A stretch of 64,000 bases of DNA from contig NZ_CP040244.1 in assembly GCF_005517195.1 (NCBI RefSeq), forward strand, positions 3,800,001 to 3,864,000, written 5' to 3'. Numbering within the stretch: the first letter of the stretch is position 1; the number at the start of each line of letters is the position of its first letter. This document shows, piece after piece, positions 19,194 to 27,397 of this stretch. Source of the stretch: Streptomyces vilmorinianum. Lineage in GTDB: Bacteria > Actinomycetota > Actinomycetes > Streptomycetales > Streptomycetaceae. A program made the position numbers and the translations under genes. Under the pieces are notes generated by a model. The model made no database searches. It was not told the DNA's origin and saw only the letters and a list, made by a program, of their open reading frames with translations.

Positions 19194-19820
19194 GTGAGTA
19201 CCCGCCCTGAGATGACCCTCGCCGAGCGCAAACGTCAGCTCGTCGCGAACGAGTTGACCGAAGCCGCCCTGCAACTGCTCGCGGTGAAGGGCTTCGACGC
19301 GGTCACCATCGACGAGATCGTGGCCGCCGCCGGCGTGTCCAAGCGGACGTTCTTCCGGTACTTCGCGTCCAAGGAGGACGTGGTCGTCCAGTTCCTGGCC
19401 GACATGGGCACCGGCATCCGCGCGGAGCTCGCCGCCCGCCCCGCCGAGGAGTCGCCCTCCGTGGCCCTGCGGCACGCCGTCTCGGTCCCTCTCGACGCCT
19501 GCACCGACCACGCCGACCACGCGGAACGCGCGCTGCGCGTGGTCCAGCTGATCCTGCGCACCCCCGCCCTGCACGCACGCTTCCTGGAGCGCCGCTCGCA
19601 GTGGAGCGACGACCTCGCGGCGGAGCTGACACACCGTCTGGAGCGCGACCCCGACACCGATCTGTACCCGCGGCTCGCCGCCGGGATGGCGCTGTGCGCC
19701 TTCGACGCCACCCTGCGACGGTGGAGCGACAGCGACGGCGCCGAGGACCCGGGCCGGCTGATCGCCCGGGCCTTCGCCGTCGTCGCCCCCGCCCTGGACG
19801 CCGCAGGCCAGTCGACCTGA
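19194..19820 (+). CDS. TetR-family transcriptional regulator
   Basis: This 208-residue regulator has a classic N-terminal helix-turn-helix (LQLLAVKGFDAVTIDEIVAAAGVSKRTFFRYFASKEDVV, residues about 22-60) and a helical ligand-binding C-terminal domain of the TetR_C/MftR type (SVALRHAVSVPL, QLILRTPALHARFLERR). The GTG at 19194 is chosen; no ribosome site precedes it, in keeping with a leaderless transcript. It probably controls the divergent dehydrogenase. The stop codon lies inside the first of three 15-bp tandem repeats. Confidence 0.9.
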   Translation: MSTRPEMTLAERKRQLVANELTEAALQLLAVKGFDAVTIDEIVAAAGVSKRTFFRYFASKEDVVVQFLADMGTGIRAELAARPAEESPSVALRHAVSVPLDACTDHADHAERALRVVQLILRTPALHARFLERRSQWSDDLAAELTHRLERDPDTDLYPRLAAGMALCAFDATLRRWSDSDGAEDPGRLIARAFAVVAPALDAAGQST

Positions 19821-19853
19821 GGGCAGTCGACCTGAGGGCAGTCGACCTGAGGG
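19809..19853 (+). repeat. Three perfect 15-bp tandem repeats
   Basis: The unit CAGTCGACCTGAGGG occurs three times head to tail without mismatch. The first copy encodes the last residues and stop of the TetR gene; the others lie in the 78-bp gap before the next gene. The centre GTCGAC is palindromic. It may be a binding array or simply replication slippage. Confidence 0.9.
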
Positions 19854-19865
19854 CGGGCGAGCTCA

Positions 19866-19891
19866 GGGCTGTCACAGCCCGTTGGCATAAT
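19866..19891 (+). promoter_or_regulatory. Palindrome and -10-like box before the 725-residue protein gene
   Basis: A perfect inverted repeat GGGCTGT-C-ACAGCCC (19866-19880) is followed by CATAAT (19886-19891), a good -10 match 7 bp before the ATG at 19899. A leaderless message repressed or activated at the palindrome is plausible. No clear -35 is seen. Confidence 0.45.
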
Positions 19892-19898
19892 CCGGATC

Positions 19899-22076
19899 AT
19901 GCGCAAGGGCGAGCCGATCAGATACGTGCCGGACCAGGACATGGTCCTCATCCCGCCGGGGGACCCGAAGGTGACGACGGCGTTCGCCGTCTTCGACGAC
20001 TCCTTCCCCGCGCTGCGCACGTTCGTCCTCGGACACCTCAAGCGGCGCGCGGCGATCGTCACGCCACCCCGGGGCGTGCGGGGCGACGCGCTGATACCGG
20101 TCGTCATCGGCCTCGTGCCGCGACCCGACAACACGTACAACTCCCAGGCCATCTCGGTGACAGCGCCCCCTCACCAGGGCGGCGGCTCGGTCCTCGACCG
20201 GCACATGGGCTACGTGTACGACAGCCTCCTCCACTTCCAGGGGGAATCCCTCCACCGTCTCGCCGAGGCCTCGCCCGCTCCCGTCGGCTGCCACGGCTGG
20301 ATCGCACTCGACCCCATCGACGAGGACCACCCCGATCTCGACCCGCAGACGCAGGACTGGACCCCCGACCGCCACCGCCCGTTCACCAGGGCCGAGCAGA
20401 TCGGCGTGGGCCACTGGATCGGCGACATACGGCTGAACCTGCCCGACAAGGACGAACTGCGGGCGCTGGTGGCCGCGTTCGATCCCTCGGCGGTCCCCTC
20501 GCCGGCCGGCACCCGCGAGCGCGTGGAGCCGATCACCGCCCCCGCGCCGCCCCCTCCCACCGCGAAGGCCGACGAGGAGGCCGCCGCCAGACTCCGGACC
20601 TGGCAGCGGTGGCGCCGGCACGATCACGACTACGAGGACCTGCGCGCCGAGAGCCGCACCGTCTACGGCCGCCCCAGCGTCCTCGTCGTCGACCGCGCGG
20701 GACTCCAGGTGGGCCAGTACCACCTGCCCGACGGGCCGCTGACACTCGTCGACGAACGGGCCCGCCCGCAGGCGCTCGACGCCCTGCGCCACCACGGCGT
20801 CCAGCCGGTCCAGCCCGTCCAGGTCCGGCCGGTCCAGGGCCAACCGATCGACTCCCCGAAGCTCTCGGAGCTCGACGCGTTCCCCGACGCCCACATCGTC
20901 CCCGGGGACGTGTGGTCGATCCGGCTCGTCGAGGAGTCGGTGGCCCTGCGCGACCTGCCGGAAGCCGGATCGTACGACCCCGGTTCGCGGACGCTGACCG
21001 TCCACGCCCGCCCGTACACCGAGCCCATGACCGTGCTGCTGCGCCGCCACGGCGTCGAACCGGCGACGGTCGTCACCGCGGCCCCGGACCGGGCCACCGA
21101 GGAGCACAACCGGCGGGCGGCATCGGCCGCTACCCAGGCCGGACCGCTCCGAAGCTCCTGCCTGCTCACCCCACACGCACTCGACCTCGTCCCGGCACGC
21201 CACCGCCGGTGGCTGGGCGCCCAGCGCGCGAGCGCGTCCCCGGCCACGGCCGCCGCCGCTGTCTCCGACACCCCCTACTACCGGCGCGAACTCGAGGCGA
21301 TGTTCGGCGCGCCGGTCGTCCCGGACCGCGTCTCGCCGTGCCGGCTCTGCGGCCGGCCCGCCTACGAGGCGCGACCAGGCCTCGCCTACTGCTTCGCTTG
21401 CTGCCGGCTCGCCCAGCGCGGCGTGATCAGGGACAACGGCACCGACGGCCCCTGGACCGACGCGATCATCCACGCCGTCCGCCGCCTGGTCGAGATCGAG
21501 TTCTCGGGCCCGCCCTCGCTCGCCCAGCTGGCCCGTGTCTCCGTCACCGATCCCCGGGTCGCCGACGAGGCGATGCTCTGCCGCTTCCTCGTCCCCCGGC
21601 CGATCGCCAAGCTCACGACCGCCCGCCCGGCCCGGCGGCTGCGCTCCTGGGCGGAGTGGCTCCAGCTCGCCGGCGTCCTCGACGACGGCATCCGCCAGGC
21701 GCGCGGCACCCTCACCGTCGCCACCGACGGACACCTGTGCCGGTCCATGCTCGAACGGCACATCGACGACTTCTTCCACCACTGGCGGATCGGGCACGAA
21801 CCGGAGCCCCATTACCCGCGTCACCCCGAACTGAACACCACCGGCCTGCGCGCCGACTGGCTGCTCGACGACGGCACGTTCGTCGAGGCGCTGGGCCTCA
21901 TGGAGCAGGAACGGTACGCCGACAAGGCGCGGCGCAAGACCGCGCTCGCGGACCTGACGGACATCCGCCTGGTCACCGTCACGGCCGCGGACCTCCACCG
22001 CCTTCCGGAGATCTTCGCGCACTGGCTTCCGACCCGGTCGGGCCGTCCTGCGCCAGCGCGGCGACCTGATCGGTGA
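19899..22076 (+). CDS. Uncharacterised protein with zinc ribbon and PD-(D/E)XK-like nuclease C-terminus
   Basis: I do not recognise residues 1-450 of this 725-residue protein; they contain a Pro/Gln/Val-rich linker (VQPVQPVQVRPVQ). Residues 481-502 form a CxxC-x13-CxxC zinc ribbon. Residues about 615-715 look like a restriction-endonuclease-fold domain of the type found in helicase-associated nucleases: a helix (SMLERHIDDFF), then RADWLL with Asp653, VEALG with Glu663, YADK with Lys676, and a closing VTAADLHRLPEIF. The 3' end overlaps a convergent TetR gene by 98 bp. A nucleic-acid-processing or defence role is inference. Confidence 0.6.
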   Translation: MRKGEPIRYVPDQDMVLIPPGDPKVTTAFAVFDDSFPALRTFVLGHLKRRAAIVTPPRGVRGDALIPVVIGLVPRPDNTYNSQAISVTAPPHQGGGSVLDRHMGYVYDSLLHFQGESLHRLAEASPAPVGCHGWIALDPIDEDHPDLDPQTQDWTPDRHRPFTRAEQIGVGHWIGDIRLNLPDKDELRALVAAFDPSAVPSPAGTRERVEPITAPAPPPPTAKADEEAAARLRTWQRWRRHDHDYEDLRAESRTVYGRPSVLVVDRAGLQVGQYHLPDGPLTLVDERARPQALDALRHHGVQPVQPVQVRPVQGQPIDSPKLSELDAFPDAHIVPGDVWSIRLVEESVALRDLPEAGSYDPGSRTLTVHARPYTEPMTVLLRRHGVEPATVVTAAPDRATEEHNRRAASAATQAGPLRSSCLLTPHALDLVPARHRRWLGAQRASASPATAAAAVSDTPYYRRELEAMFGAPVVPDRVSPCRLCGRPAYEARPGLAYCFACCRLAQRGVIRDNGTDGPWTDAIIHAVRRLVEIEFSGPPSLAQLARVSVTDPRVADEAMLCRFLVPRPIAKLTTARPARRLRSWAEWLQLAGVLDDGIRQARGTLTVATDGHLCRSMLERHIDDFFHHWRIGHEPEPHYPRHPELNTTGLRADWLLDDGTFVEALGLMEQERYADKARRKTALADLTDIRLVTVTAADLHRLPEIFAHWLPTRSGRPAPARRPDR

Positions 22077-22638
22077 TCAGGTCGAGGATGGTCGCCGAGG
22101 CCGCCGCGTCCTGGCCCACCACGAGGAAGTTCAGGGTCAGCCCGTCGGTCACGGCGGCCAGATACCGCGCCAGCACCGGGACGGGCACCCGGAGTTCGAA
22201 CGTCATGCTCGCGCCGAGCTCCTCGATCAGCTCCTGGTAGATCTCGGCGTACCGCTCGTGCTGGCGGCGCGCCAGTGGCTCGAACCCCGGTGTGCGCAGC
22301 GCGTACTGGGTGAGCTCGTAGGTGAGCATGTGCTCGCCGGGGTGGGCGCGGACATGGTCCCAGTACGCCTCGAAGCCGGCCCGGATGGTCTCCCGGAACG
22401 TGGCACGCGGCCGCAGCGCCTCCCTCACCCTCCCGACGTAATGGTCGGTGATCGCCGTGATCACGGACTCCAGCAGCGCCTGCTTGGAGTCGAAGCAGTA
22501 GTGGAAGACGCTCAGCGACACGTTCGCCTCGGCGGCGATGGACCGGGTCGTCGTCCGGGCGACGCCGTCCCGGGTCATCGCGCGGATCGCGGCCTCGGTC
22601 AGCTGCCGGCGCCGTTCGGCGAGCGGCATACGGGGCAT
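21979..22638 (-). CDS. TetR-family regulator (BetI-like)
   Basis: This 219-residue regulator has an N-terminal HTH (VARTTTRSIAAEANVSLSVFHYCFDSKQALL) and a BetI/TetR_C_6-type ligand domain with AYWDHVRAHPGEHMLTYELTQYALR. The ATG at 22638 has GAGAGG eight bases upstream; the longer frame runs through a tandem-repeat stretch and is not used. Its end lies antisense to the last 98 bp of the zinc-ribbon protein gene. Its target is unknown; the nearest downstream gene converges. Confidence 0.85.
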   Translation of the reverse strand: MPRMPLAERRRQLTEAAIRAMTRDGVARTTTRSIAAEANVSLSVFHYCFDSKQALLESVITAITDHYVGRVREALRPRATFRETIRAGFEAYWDHVRAHPGEHMLTYELTQYALRTPGFEPLARRQHERYAEIYQELIEELGASMTFELRVPVPVLARYLAAVTDGLTLNFLVVGQDAAASATILDLITDQVAALAQDGPTGSEASARRSPEGGGGPRP

Positions 22639-22650
22639 GCGGTGGTTCCT

Positions 22651-22710
22651 CTCGGTTTTGCTCGGCCCTGCTCGGCTCTGCTTGGCCCTGCTTGGCCCTG
22701 CTCGGATCCG
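22651..22710. repeat. Six imperfect 10-bp tandem units in the TetR upstream region
   Basis: The decamer CTCGGCCCTG and close variants (CTCGGTTTTG, CTCGGCTCTG, CTTGGCCCTG twice, CTCGGATCCG) repeat exactly every 10 bp, starting 12 bp before the TetR start. The period is close to one helical turn, so each unit presents the same face of the DNA. Confidence 0.85.
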
Positions 22711-22730
22711 CCGTTCAAGGGGGACGCGCG

Positions 22731-22777
22731 GGCCGGGCCGGTGGCGGATCCGCAGGAGACGCGCCACCGGCCCGGCC
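22731..22777 (-). terminator. Hairpin terminator of the secreted amidohydrolase-like gene
   Basis: A 16-bp perfect stem (22731-22746 with 22762-22777) and a 15-base loop lie 20 bp beyond the stop of the gene ending at 22798. There is no T-tract. It separates that gene from the TetR gene. Confidence 0.65.
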
Positions 22778-22797
22778 GCCCGGCGCCGTCAGCTGCT

Positions 22798-24879
22798 TCA
22801 GCTGCTGTAGACGCCGACCTCGTGCAGCGAGTACCCCCACTCGGTGGCGCGCTGCACACCGAGGATCCGGACGTAGCGGGCCGTGGTGGCGGCGAAGTGG
22901 GCCGTGTCCAGGCCGCCGTCACCCTCGGTGGTGGACCAGGCGGTACGCCACGACTCGCCGTCGCCGGACACCTCGATGCGGTACGCCTTGCCGTACGCCC
23001 GCTCCCAGTCGAGCGTGACCCGCTTGACCAGCTGCGGCTCCCCGAGGTCGATACGGAGCCACTGCCCGTCCTTCCACTCGCTCGCCCACCGGGTGCCCCG
23101 GTCGCCGTCCACGGCCCGGTTCGGCGCGAAGCTGACGAACGGGTTCCACCACTCCGTGCTGGAGGCCGAGGCCGCCGCGCCCGAGGCCAGGTTCACCCCG
23201 GCCTGATGCCCCTCGGAGGCGCCCCAGGTGTCGAGATACGACTCGGCACCCCGGAACAGGTCGTCCACCACGCCCTGGCCGCCGACCAGCCGGATGTCCT
23301 CGATCCAGTCCGGCACCAGACCGTTGTGCGCGGCGCCGTCGGTGTTGAGGTCCCAGGTCCGCTGCCCGGTCGTCTGCCGGTCGATGAGCGAACCGCCGTC
23401 GGCGCTGCGGAACGGGTACCGCACCGGGTTGGGGGTGTCCGCGCCGCGGGGCCCGGGCCAGCCGCCGACCCCGTTCATGTCGGTGCCGTAGCCGTAGCCG
23501 ACGCCGTACTTCTCCCGCAGGGCGTCGGTCCGCTTCGCCTCCGCGCTGAACCCCTCGGCGCCGTGCATGTACTGGGCGATGAAGCCGCCGAGCCCGTAGA
23601 CACGCTCGGTCCAGTTCAGGTCCATCCAGCTGTGGGAGGAGATCACGCCCGGGTACGACGCCGACTCCAGGATGTCCAGCGCCCGGCCTGTGGCCTTGAC
23701 GCTCATGTGGTCGATCTCGAGCATCATCTTGCGCTTCATCATGCCGCGCACGGCGTACTCGCCGAGCTCGGTGAGACCCCGGGTGTTGCACTGCGCGTCC
23801 GCCGCGTACGCCGGCACCGCCACGCCCGCCGGCAGCTGCTTCTCCGCCTCGGGCGCCGCGCCGAGCCCGATCGGGTTGTCGTGCTGCGGGCCGGTGCACT
23901 TCTCGGTCTTCCAGAAGGTGCCGGTCGACAGGAACTGGCCGACGTTGATCGCGGTGCCCAGCGCGCCCTCGTCGAACCGGACCCCGCACAGGGCGTTGTC
24001 GAACTTGTGGCAGAGAAACATGCTGCGCACGCCCAGCTGGTGGAGCTCGTCCAGACCACGGTCGATGTCGGCCCTGTCGCACTGCGCGATGTCCAGGATC
24101 TGCTTGCAGCCGAACGGCTCGGAGGTCTCGACGCCGAGGACGACGGCCAGCTTGCCCTGCTGGATGACCTCACGGGCCTGCGCGCTGTCGGTGACGATCC
24201 GGAACCAGCCCTTGCCCGGCCCGCCGAACATCTTGTCGATGTAGTCCTGCATCTCGTACGTCTTGCGGGCCTGCAGACGGATGGAGGTCATCTCGTCGCA
24301 GCCGCGGTCCTTGAAGAAGTAGACCGAGCAGATGACGCCGTTGGTGACGAGGTCGTTGACGAGCACCCGCTGACCGCCGCGCCAGGCGCGCTCGACCCAG
24401 GCGTAGTAGTTCTGCTGGTGGGTGAGCGAGTCGTGGGCGGGCCAGTCCTTGAACGTCGGCCAGCCGTCCGGGTCGTGCCGGCCGTCGCCGCCCTTGGTGA
24501 TGAAGTCGAAGACCGCGAGCGAGCCGTCGGGATAGTGCTCGGGACAGTCCTTGAGCGCGTCGGCGACGCCCTGCTCGGAGAAGGTCCGGCCGCAGATGAG
24601 ACGGCCCCCGAAGGCCTCGTTGGACATCAGGTGGTTGTGCGCGTCGACGAACCCGCGCACCTCGCCCCGGGCGTTGACGCCCTTGAAGGGCTCACCCGTG
24701 ACATTGATCTCGGAATCGGGCGCGGGCCGGGCGACGGGGTTCCACCAGGCGCCGTCGGCGGCGGACCCGGGCGCCGGCCCGAGCAGCAGGGCCATCGTGG
24801 CGAGGAGCAGGGTCAGCACGGCCAGGGGCCTGCGCCTGCGGGGCGTGCCGTGGTGGTGCGTGGGGGATCTCATGGACAT
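22798..24879 (-). CDS. Large secreted amidohydrolase/dipeptidase-like protein with C-terminal discoidin (F5/8C) domain
   Basis: This 693-residue protein has a Sec signal (RRRRPLAVLTLLLATMALLLGP then AADGAWW). The core shows metal-hydrolase features: FVDAHNHLMSNE, LAVVLGVETSEPFGC, EIDHMSVKATG and GVISSHSWMDLNW, in the order expected of a TIM-barrel amidohydrolase/renal-dipeptidase-like enzyme. Residues about 555-693 form a discoidin-type sugar-binding domain (ASASSTEWWNPFVSFAPNRAVDGD, TRWASEWKDGQWLRIDLG). Several cysteines suggest disulphides outside the cell. ATG 24879 is used, and ATG 24873 is equally possible. Substrate unknown; carbohydrate targeting is likely from the C-terminal domain. 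Confidence 0.75.
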   Translation of the reverse strand: MSMRSPTHHHGTPRRRRPLAVLTLLLATMALLLGPAPGSAADGAWWNPVARPAPDSEINVTGEPFKGVNARGEVRGFVDAHNHLMSNEAFGGRLICGRTFSEQGVADALKDCPEHYPDGSLAVFDFITKGGDGRHDPDGWPTFKDWPAHDSLTHQQNYYAWVERAWRGGQRVLVNDLVTNGVICSVYFFKDRGCDEMTSIRLQARKTYEMQDYIDKMFGGPGKGWFRIVTDSAQAREVIQQGKLAVVLGVETSEPFGCKQILDIAQCDRADIDRGLDELHQLGVRSMFLCHKFDNALCGVRFDEGALGTAINVGQFLSTGTFWKTEKCTGPQHDNPIGLGAAPEAEKQLPAGVAVPAYAADAQCNTRGLTELGEYAVRGMMKRKMMLEIDHMSVKATGRALDILESASYPGVISSHSWMDLNWTERVYGLGGFIAQYMHGAEGFSAEAKRTDALREKYGVGYGYGTDMNGVGGWPGPRGADTPNPVRYPFRSADGGSLIDRQTTGQRTWDLNTDGAAHNGLVPDWIEDIRLVGGQGVVDDLFRGAESYLDTWGASEGHQAGVNLASGAAASASSTEWWNPFVSFAPNRAVDGDRGTRWASEWKDGQWLRIDLGEPQLVKRVTLDWERAYGKAYRIEVSGDGESWRTAWSTTEGDGGLDTAHFAATTARYVRILGVQRATEWGYSLHEVGVYSS

Positions 24880-24882
24880 CAC

Positions 24883-25245
24883 TCACGTCTTCGGTCGGCG
24901 GACGGCGGCGCGCGGGCGAGGAGTTGGCATGTTCCGCGCGAATAGCCTGTCGAGAATCCCGACCGGCGCGAGCGGAGTCAAGAGTCCGGGACAGATGACC
25001 TGGACGAACCTGACGGCCCGTCGGACCCCCTGGGGGAGAAGGATCAGACGATGGGCTGCTCGACCATGACCCACCGGACCCTGGTCCTGGACCGGCCGGG
25101 TCACCCCCGTCGCCGGCAACGGCATCGCTCCACCGGACATCGCACGCTGAACGCACAGCGGCACGGACCCCCGCAGACCTTACGAATCGCGGACGTCGGC
25201 GCGCGCGCCCCGCCGCAGGCGCCTACCGCCCGTACGGTGATCGGC
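24883..25245. promoter_or_regulatory. Divergent intergenic region with one promoter candidate
   Basis: On the minus strand TTGACT (24976-24981) and GATTCT (24953-24958) are 17 bp apart and could drive the secreted amidohydrolase gene with a leader of roughly 70 bases. On the plus strand, towards the epimerase, no clear promoter was seen. Open frames here look like noise. Confidence 0.3.
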
Positions 25246-26307
25246 ATGCGTGTACTTGTGACGGGCGGCGCGGGCTTCATCGGATCGCACATCGTCGAGG
25301 CCCTCGTGGCCCGCGGCCACGAACCCGTCGTCCTGGACAGCCTCCACCCGACCGCCCACCAGGGCACCACCGCCCGGCCCGCGCCGCCGGAGGGTGCCGA
25401 GTGGCTGCACGGCGACGTACGGGACCGTGACACCGTGCGGCGTGCGCTGGACGGTGTGCGGGCCGTGTGCCATCAGGCCGCCATGGTCGGGCTCGGCAAG
25501 GACTTCACGGATGCCCCGGACTACGTCGGCTGCAACGACCTCGGCACCGCCGTCCTGCTCGCGGCGATGGCGGAGACCCGCGTGCAGCGACTGGTGCTCG
25601 CCGGTTCCATGGTCGTCTACGGCGAGGGCCGCTACGACTGTCCCGAACACGGCCGCGTACGACCCGGCCCGCGCGCCGAAAAGGACCTCGTGGAGGGCCG
25701 GTTCGAGCCGCTGTGCCCCACGTGCGGAGCCGAGCTGACCTCCGGCCTGGTCGGCGAGGACGCACCCGCAGACCCCCGCAACGTGTACGCCACGACCAAG
25801 CTCGCCCAGGAACACCTCGCGGCCGCCTGGGCGCGCACCACCGGCGGCAGGGCCGTCTCCCTGCGCTACCACAACGTCTACGGCCCCCGGATGCCCCGCG
25901 ACACCCCGTACGCCGGAGTCGCCTCTCTCTTCCGCTCCGCCCTCGCCCGGGGCGAGGCCCCCCGCGTCTTCGAGGACGGCGGCCAGCGCCGGGACTTCGT
26001 CCACGTACGGGACGTCGCCACGGCCAACACCGTCGCCCTGGAGGCGCTCGACGACCTCGCCGCCTCCACCATGACCTCGTACAACACCGGCAGCGGCGAG
26101 CCGCACACCGTCGGCGAGATGGCGACGGCGCTGGCCGCAGCGCACGGCGGGCCGACCCCGCTGGTGACGGGGGAGTACCGGCTCGGCGACGTACGCCACA
26201 TCACCGCCGACTCCGGCCGGCTCCGCGCCGAACTGGGCTGGCGCCCCGAGGTCGGATTCGCCGAGGGAATGGCCGAGTTCGCTACGAGCGGGCTGCGGGG
26301 AGCGTGA
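25246..26307 (+). CDS. NAD-dependent epimerase/dehydratase with inserted zinc-ribbon cysteines
   Basis: This 353-residue extended SDR has the nucleotide motif TGGAGFIGSHI, the catalytic YATTK, and GSMVVYGEG in the substrate region. It resembles UDP-glucose 4-epimerase/dTDP-glucose dehydratase types. Between the two halves, around residues 125-170, is an insertion with CPEH and CPTCG that probably binds zinc. The ATG at 25246 directly precedes the Rossmann strand. It converges on the histidine kinase gene with a 26-bp overlap. The substrate is presumably a nucleotide sugar used by the nearby glycosyltransferases (inference). Confidence 0.85.
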   Translation: MRVLVTGGAGFIGSHIVEALVARGHEPVVLDSLHPTAHQGTTARPAPPEGAEWLHGDVRDRDTVRRALDGVRAVCHQAAMVGLGKDFTDAPDYVGCNDLGTAVLLAAMAETRVQRLVLAGSMVVYGEGRYDCPEHGRVRPGPRAEKDLVEGRFEPLCPTCGAELTSGLVGEDAPADPRNVYATTKLAQEHLAAAWARTTGGRAVSLRYHNVYGPRMPRDTPYAGVASLFRSALARGEAPRVFEDGGQRRDFVHVRDVATANTVALEALDDLAASTMTSYNTGSGEPHTVGEMATALAAAHGGPTPLVTGEYRLGDVRHITADSGRLRAELGWRPEVGFAEGMAEFATSGLRGA

Positions 26308-27394
26308 CCTCGAAGCAGCACCCGCCGTCCACGTTGCGCACATCGGCCCGGCCCGCGTGCGCCTCCACGATGCCCCGCACGATGGCGAGGCCCAGGCCCG
26401 CGCCGGCCGGCGGGGTCCGGGCCTCGGTGCCCCGCCAGCCGGTGTCGAAGACCCGGGGCAGCTCGTGCGCCGGGATTCCGCCGCAGCCGTCGGTGACCGA
26501 CAGCACCACCGAGTCCGCGCGGCGTTCGGCCGCGACGGCGACCGTGCCGTCGGCAGGGGTGTGACGGATCGCGTTCACCAGGAGGTTCGCCAGAACCCGG
26601 GTCATCTCCCTCCCGTCGACCTCGACCGGGACGGGCGCTACCCGGTCGCCCACCAGCCGCACCCCCTGCTCGCGGGCCAGCGGACCCGCACCCGCGAGCG
26701 CGTCCCCCACAAGGTCGTGCACGGACACCCGGGCCGGAGTCAGCGCGAGCGCGCCCGCGTGGATCCGGGAGAGCTCGAACAGGTCGCCCACCATGCTGTT
26801 GAGCCGGTCGACCTCGGTCCTGATCTGACGGTGGTAGCGGGCCGGATCGGCGACCACGCCGTCCTCCAGGGCCTCGGACATGGCCCGCAGGCCCGCCAGC
26901 GGGGTCCGCAGATCATGCGAGATCCAGGCCACGAGCTCGCGCCGGGACGCCTCCAGGGCCCGCTCGCGTTCCCGGGACGCCGCGAGGCGCAGACTCGTCG
27001 AGGACAGCTCCCGGCTGAGCGCCTCCAACTCGGCCGGAGCCGGCGCGCCGGGAGCCGTGAAGACCCCGCCCTCCCCGAACGACCGGGCCGCCAGGGCGAG
27101 TTCGCGCGCACTGACGACCACTCGGCGGCCCAGCAACAGCGCCGTACCGAGCGAGACCACGGCCGCCATCGCCACCACCGTGGTAACCACGGACAGGTCG
27201 TGGGGCGAGAGGAACATCGCCCACGCCACCGCGAGGGTCCCCGACAGCATCGCCGTCACCGCGACGGTCGCCACGACGGCGAGGGAGACCGCGACCGACC
27301 GGCGCCGCAGCGGGCGCAGCACGGCCGCGCCCAGCAGACCGGCCGCCGCCGCGCCGACGAAGGCGTACAGGGCGATGAGCAGCATGTCGCGCAC
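26282..27394 (-). CDS. Sensor histidine kinase
   Basis: This 370-residue membrane kinase has about three N-terminal hydrophobic segments (residues 5-90), a short HAMP-like linker, the phospho-acceptor H-box ISHDLRTPL with His160, the N-box NLLVNAIRHTP, and the ATP-lid motifs DGCGGIP and GAGLGLAIV. No large extracellular sensor domain is present, so the signal may be read within the membrane. The GTG start follows the response-regulator stop by 3 bp, so the two are one operon. Confidence 0.92.
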   Translation of the reverse strand: MRDMLLIALYAFVGAAAAGLLGAAVLRPLRRRSVAVSLAVVATVAVTAMLSGTLAVAWAMFLSPHDLSVVTTVVAMAAVVSLGTALLLGRRVVVSARELALAARSFGEGGVFTAPGAPAPAELEALSRELSSTSLRLAASRERERALEASRRELVAWISHDLRTPLAGLRAMSEALEDGVVADPARYHRQIRTEVDRLNSMVGDLFELSRIHAGALALTPARVSVHDLVGDALAGAGPLAREQGVRLVGDRVAPVPVEVDGREMTRVLANLLVNAIRHTPADGTVAVAAERRADSVVLSVTDGCGGIPAHELPRVFDTGWRGTEARTPPAGAGLGLAIVRGIVEAHAGRADVRNVDGGCCFEVTLPAARS

Positions 27395-27397
27395 GGC

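Noticed and set aside
19809..19853. Iteron-type replication origin
   Set aside because: Three short 15-bp units with no Rep gene nearby and one unit inside a coding region do not support an origin.
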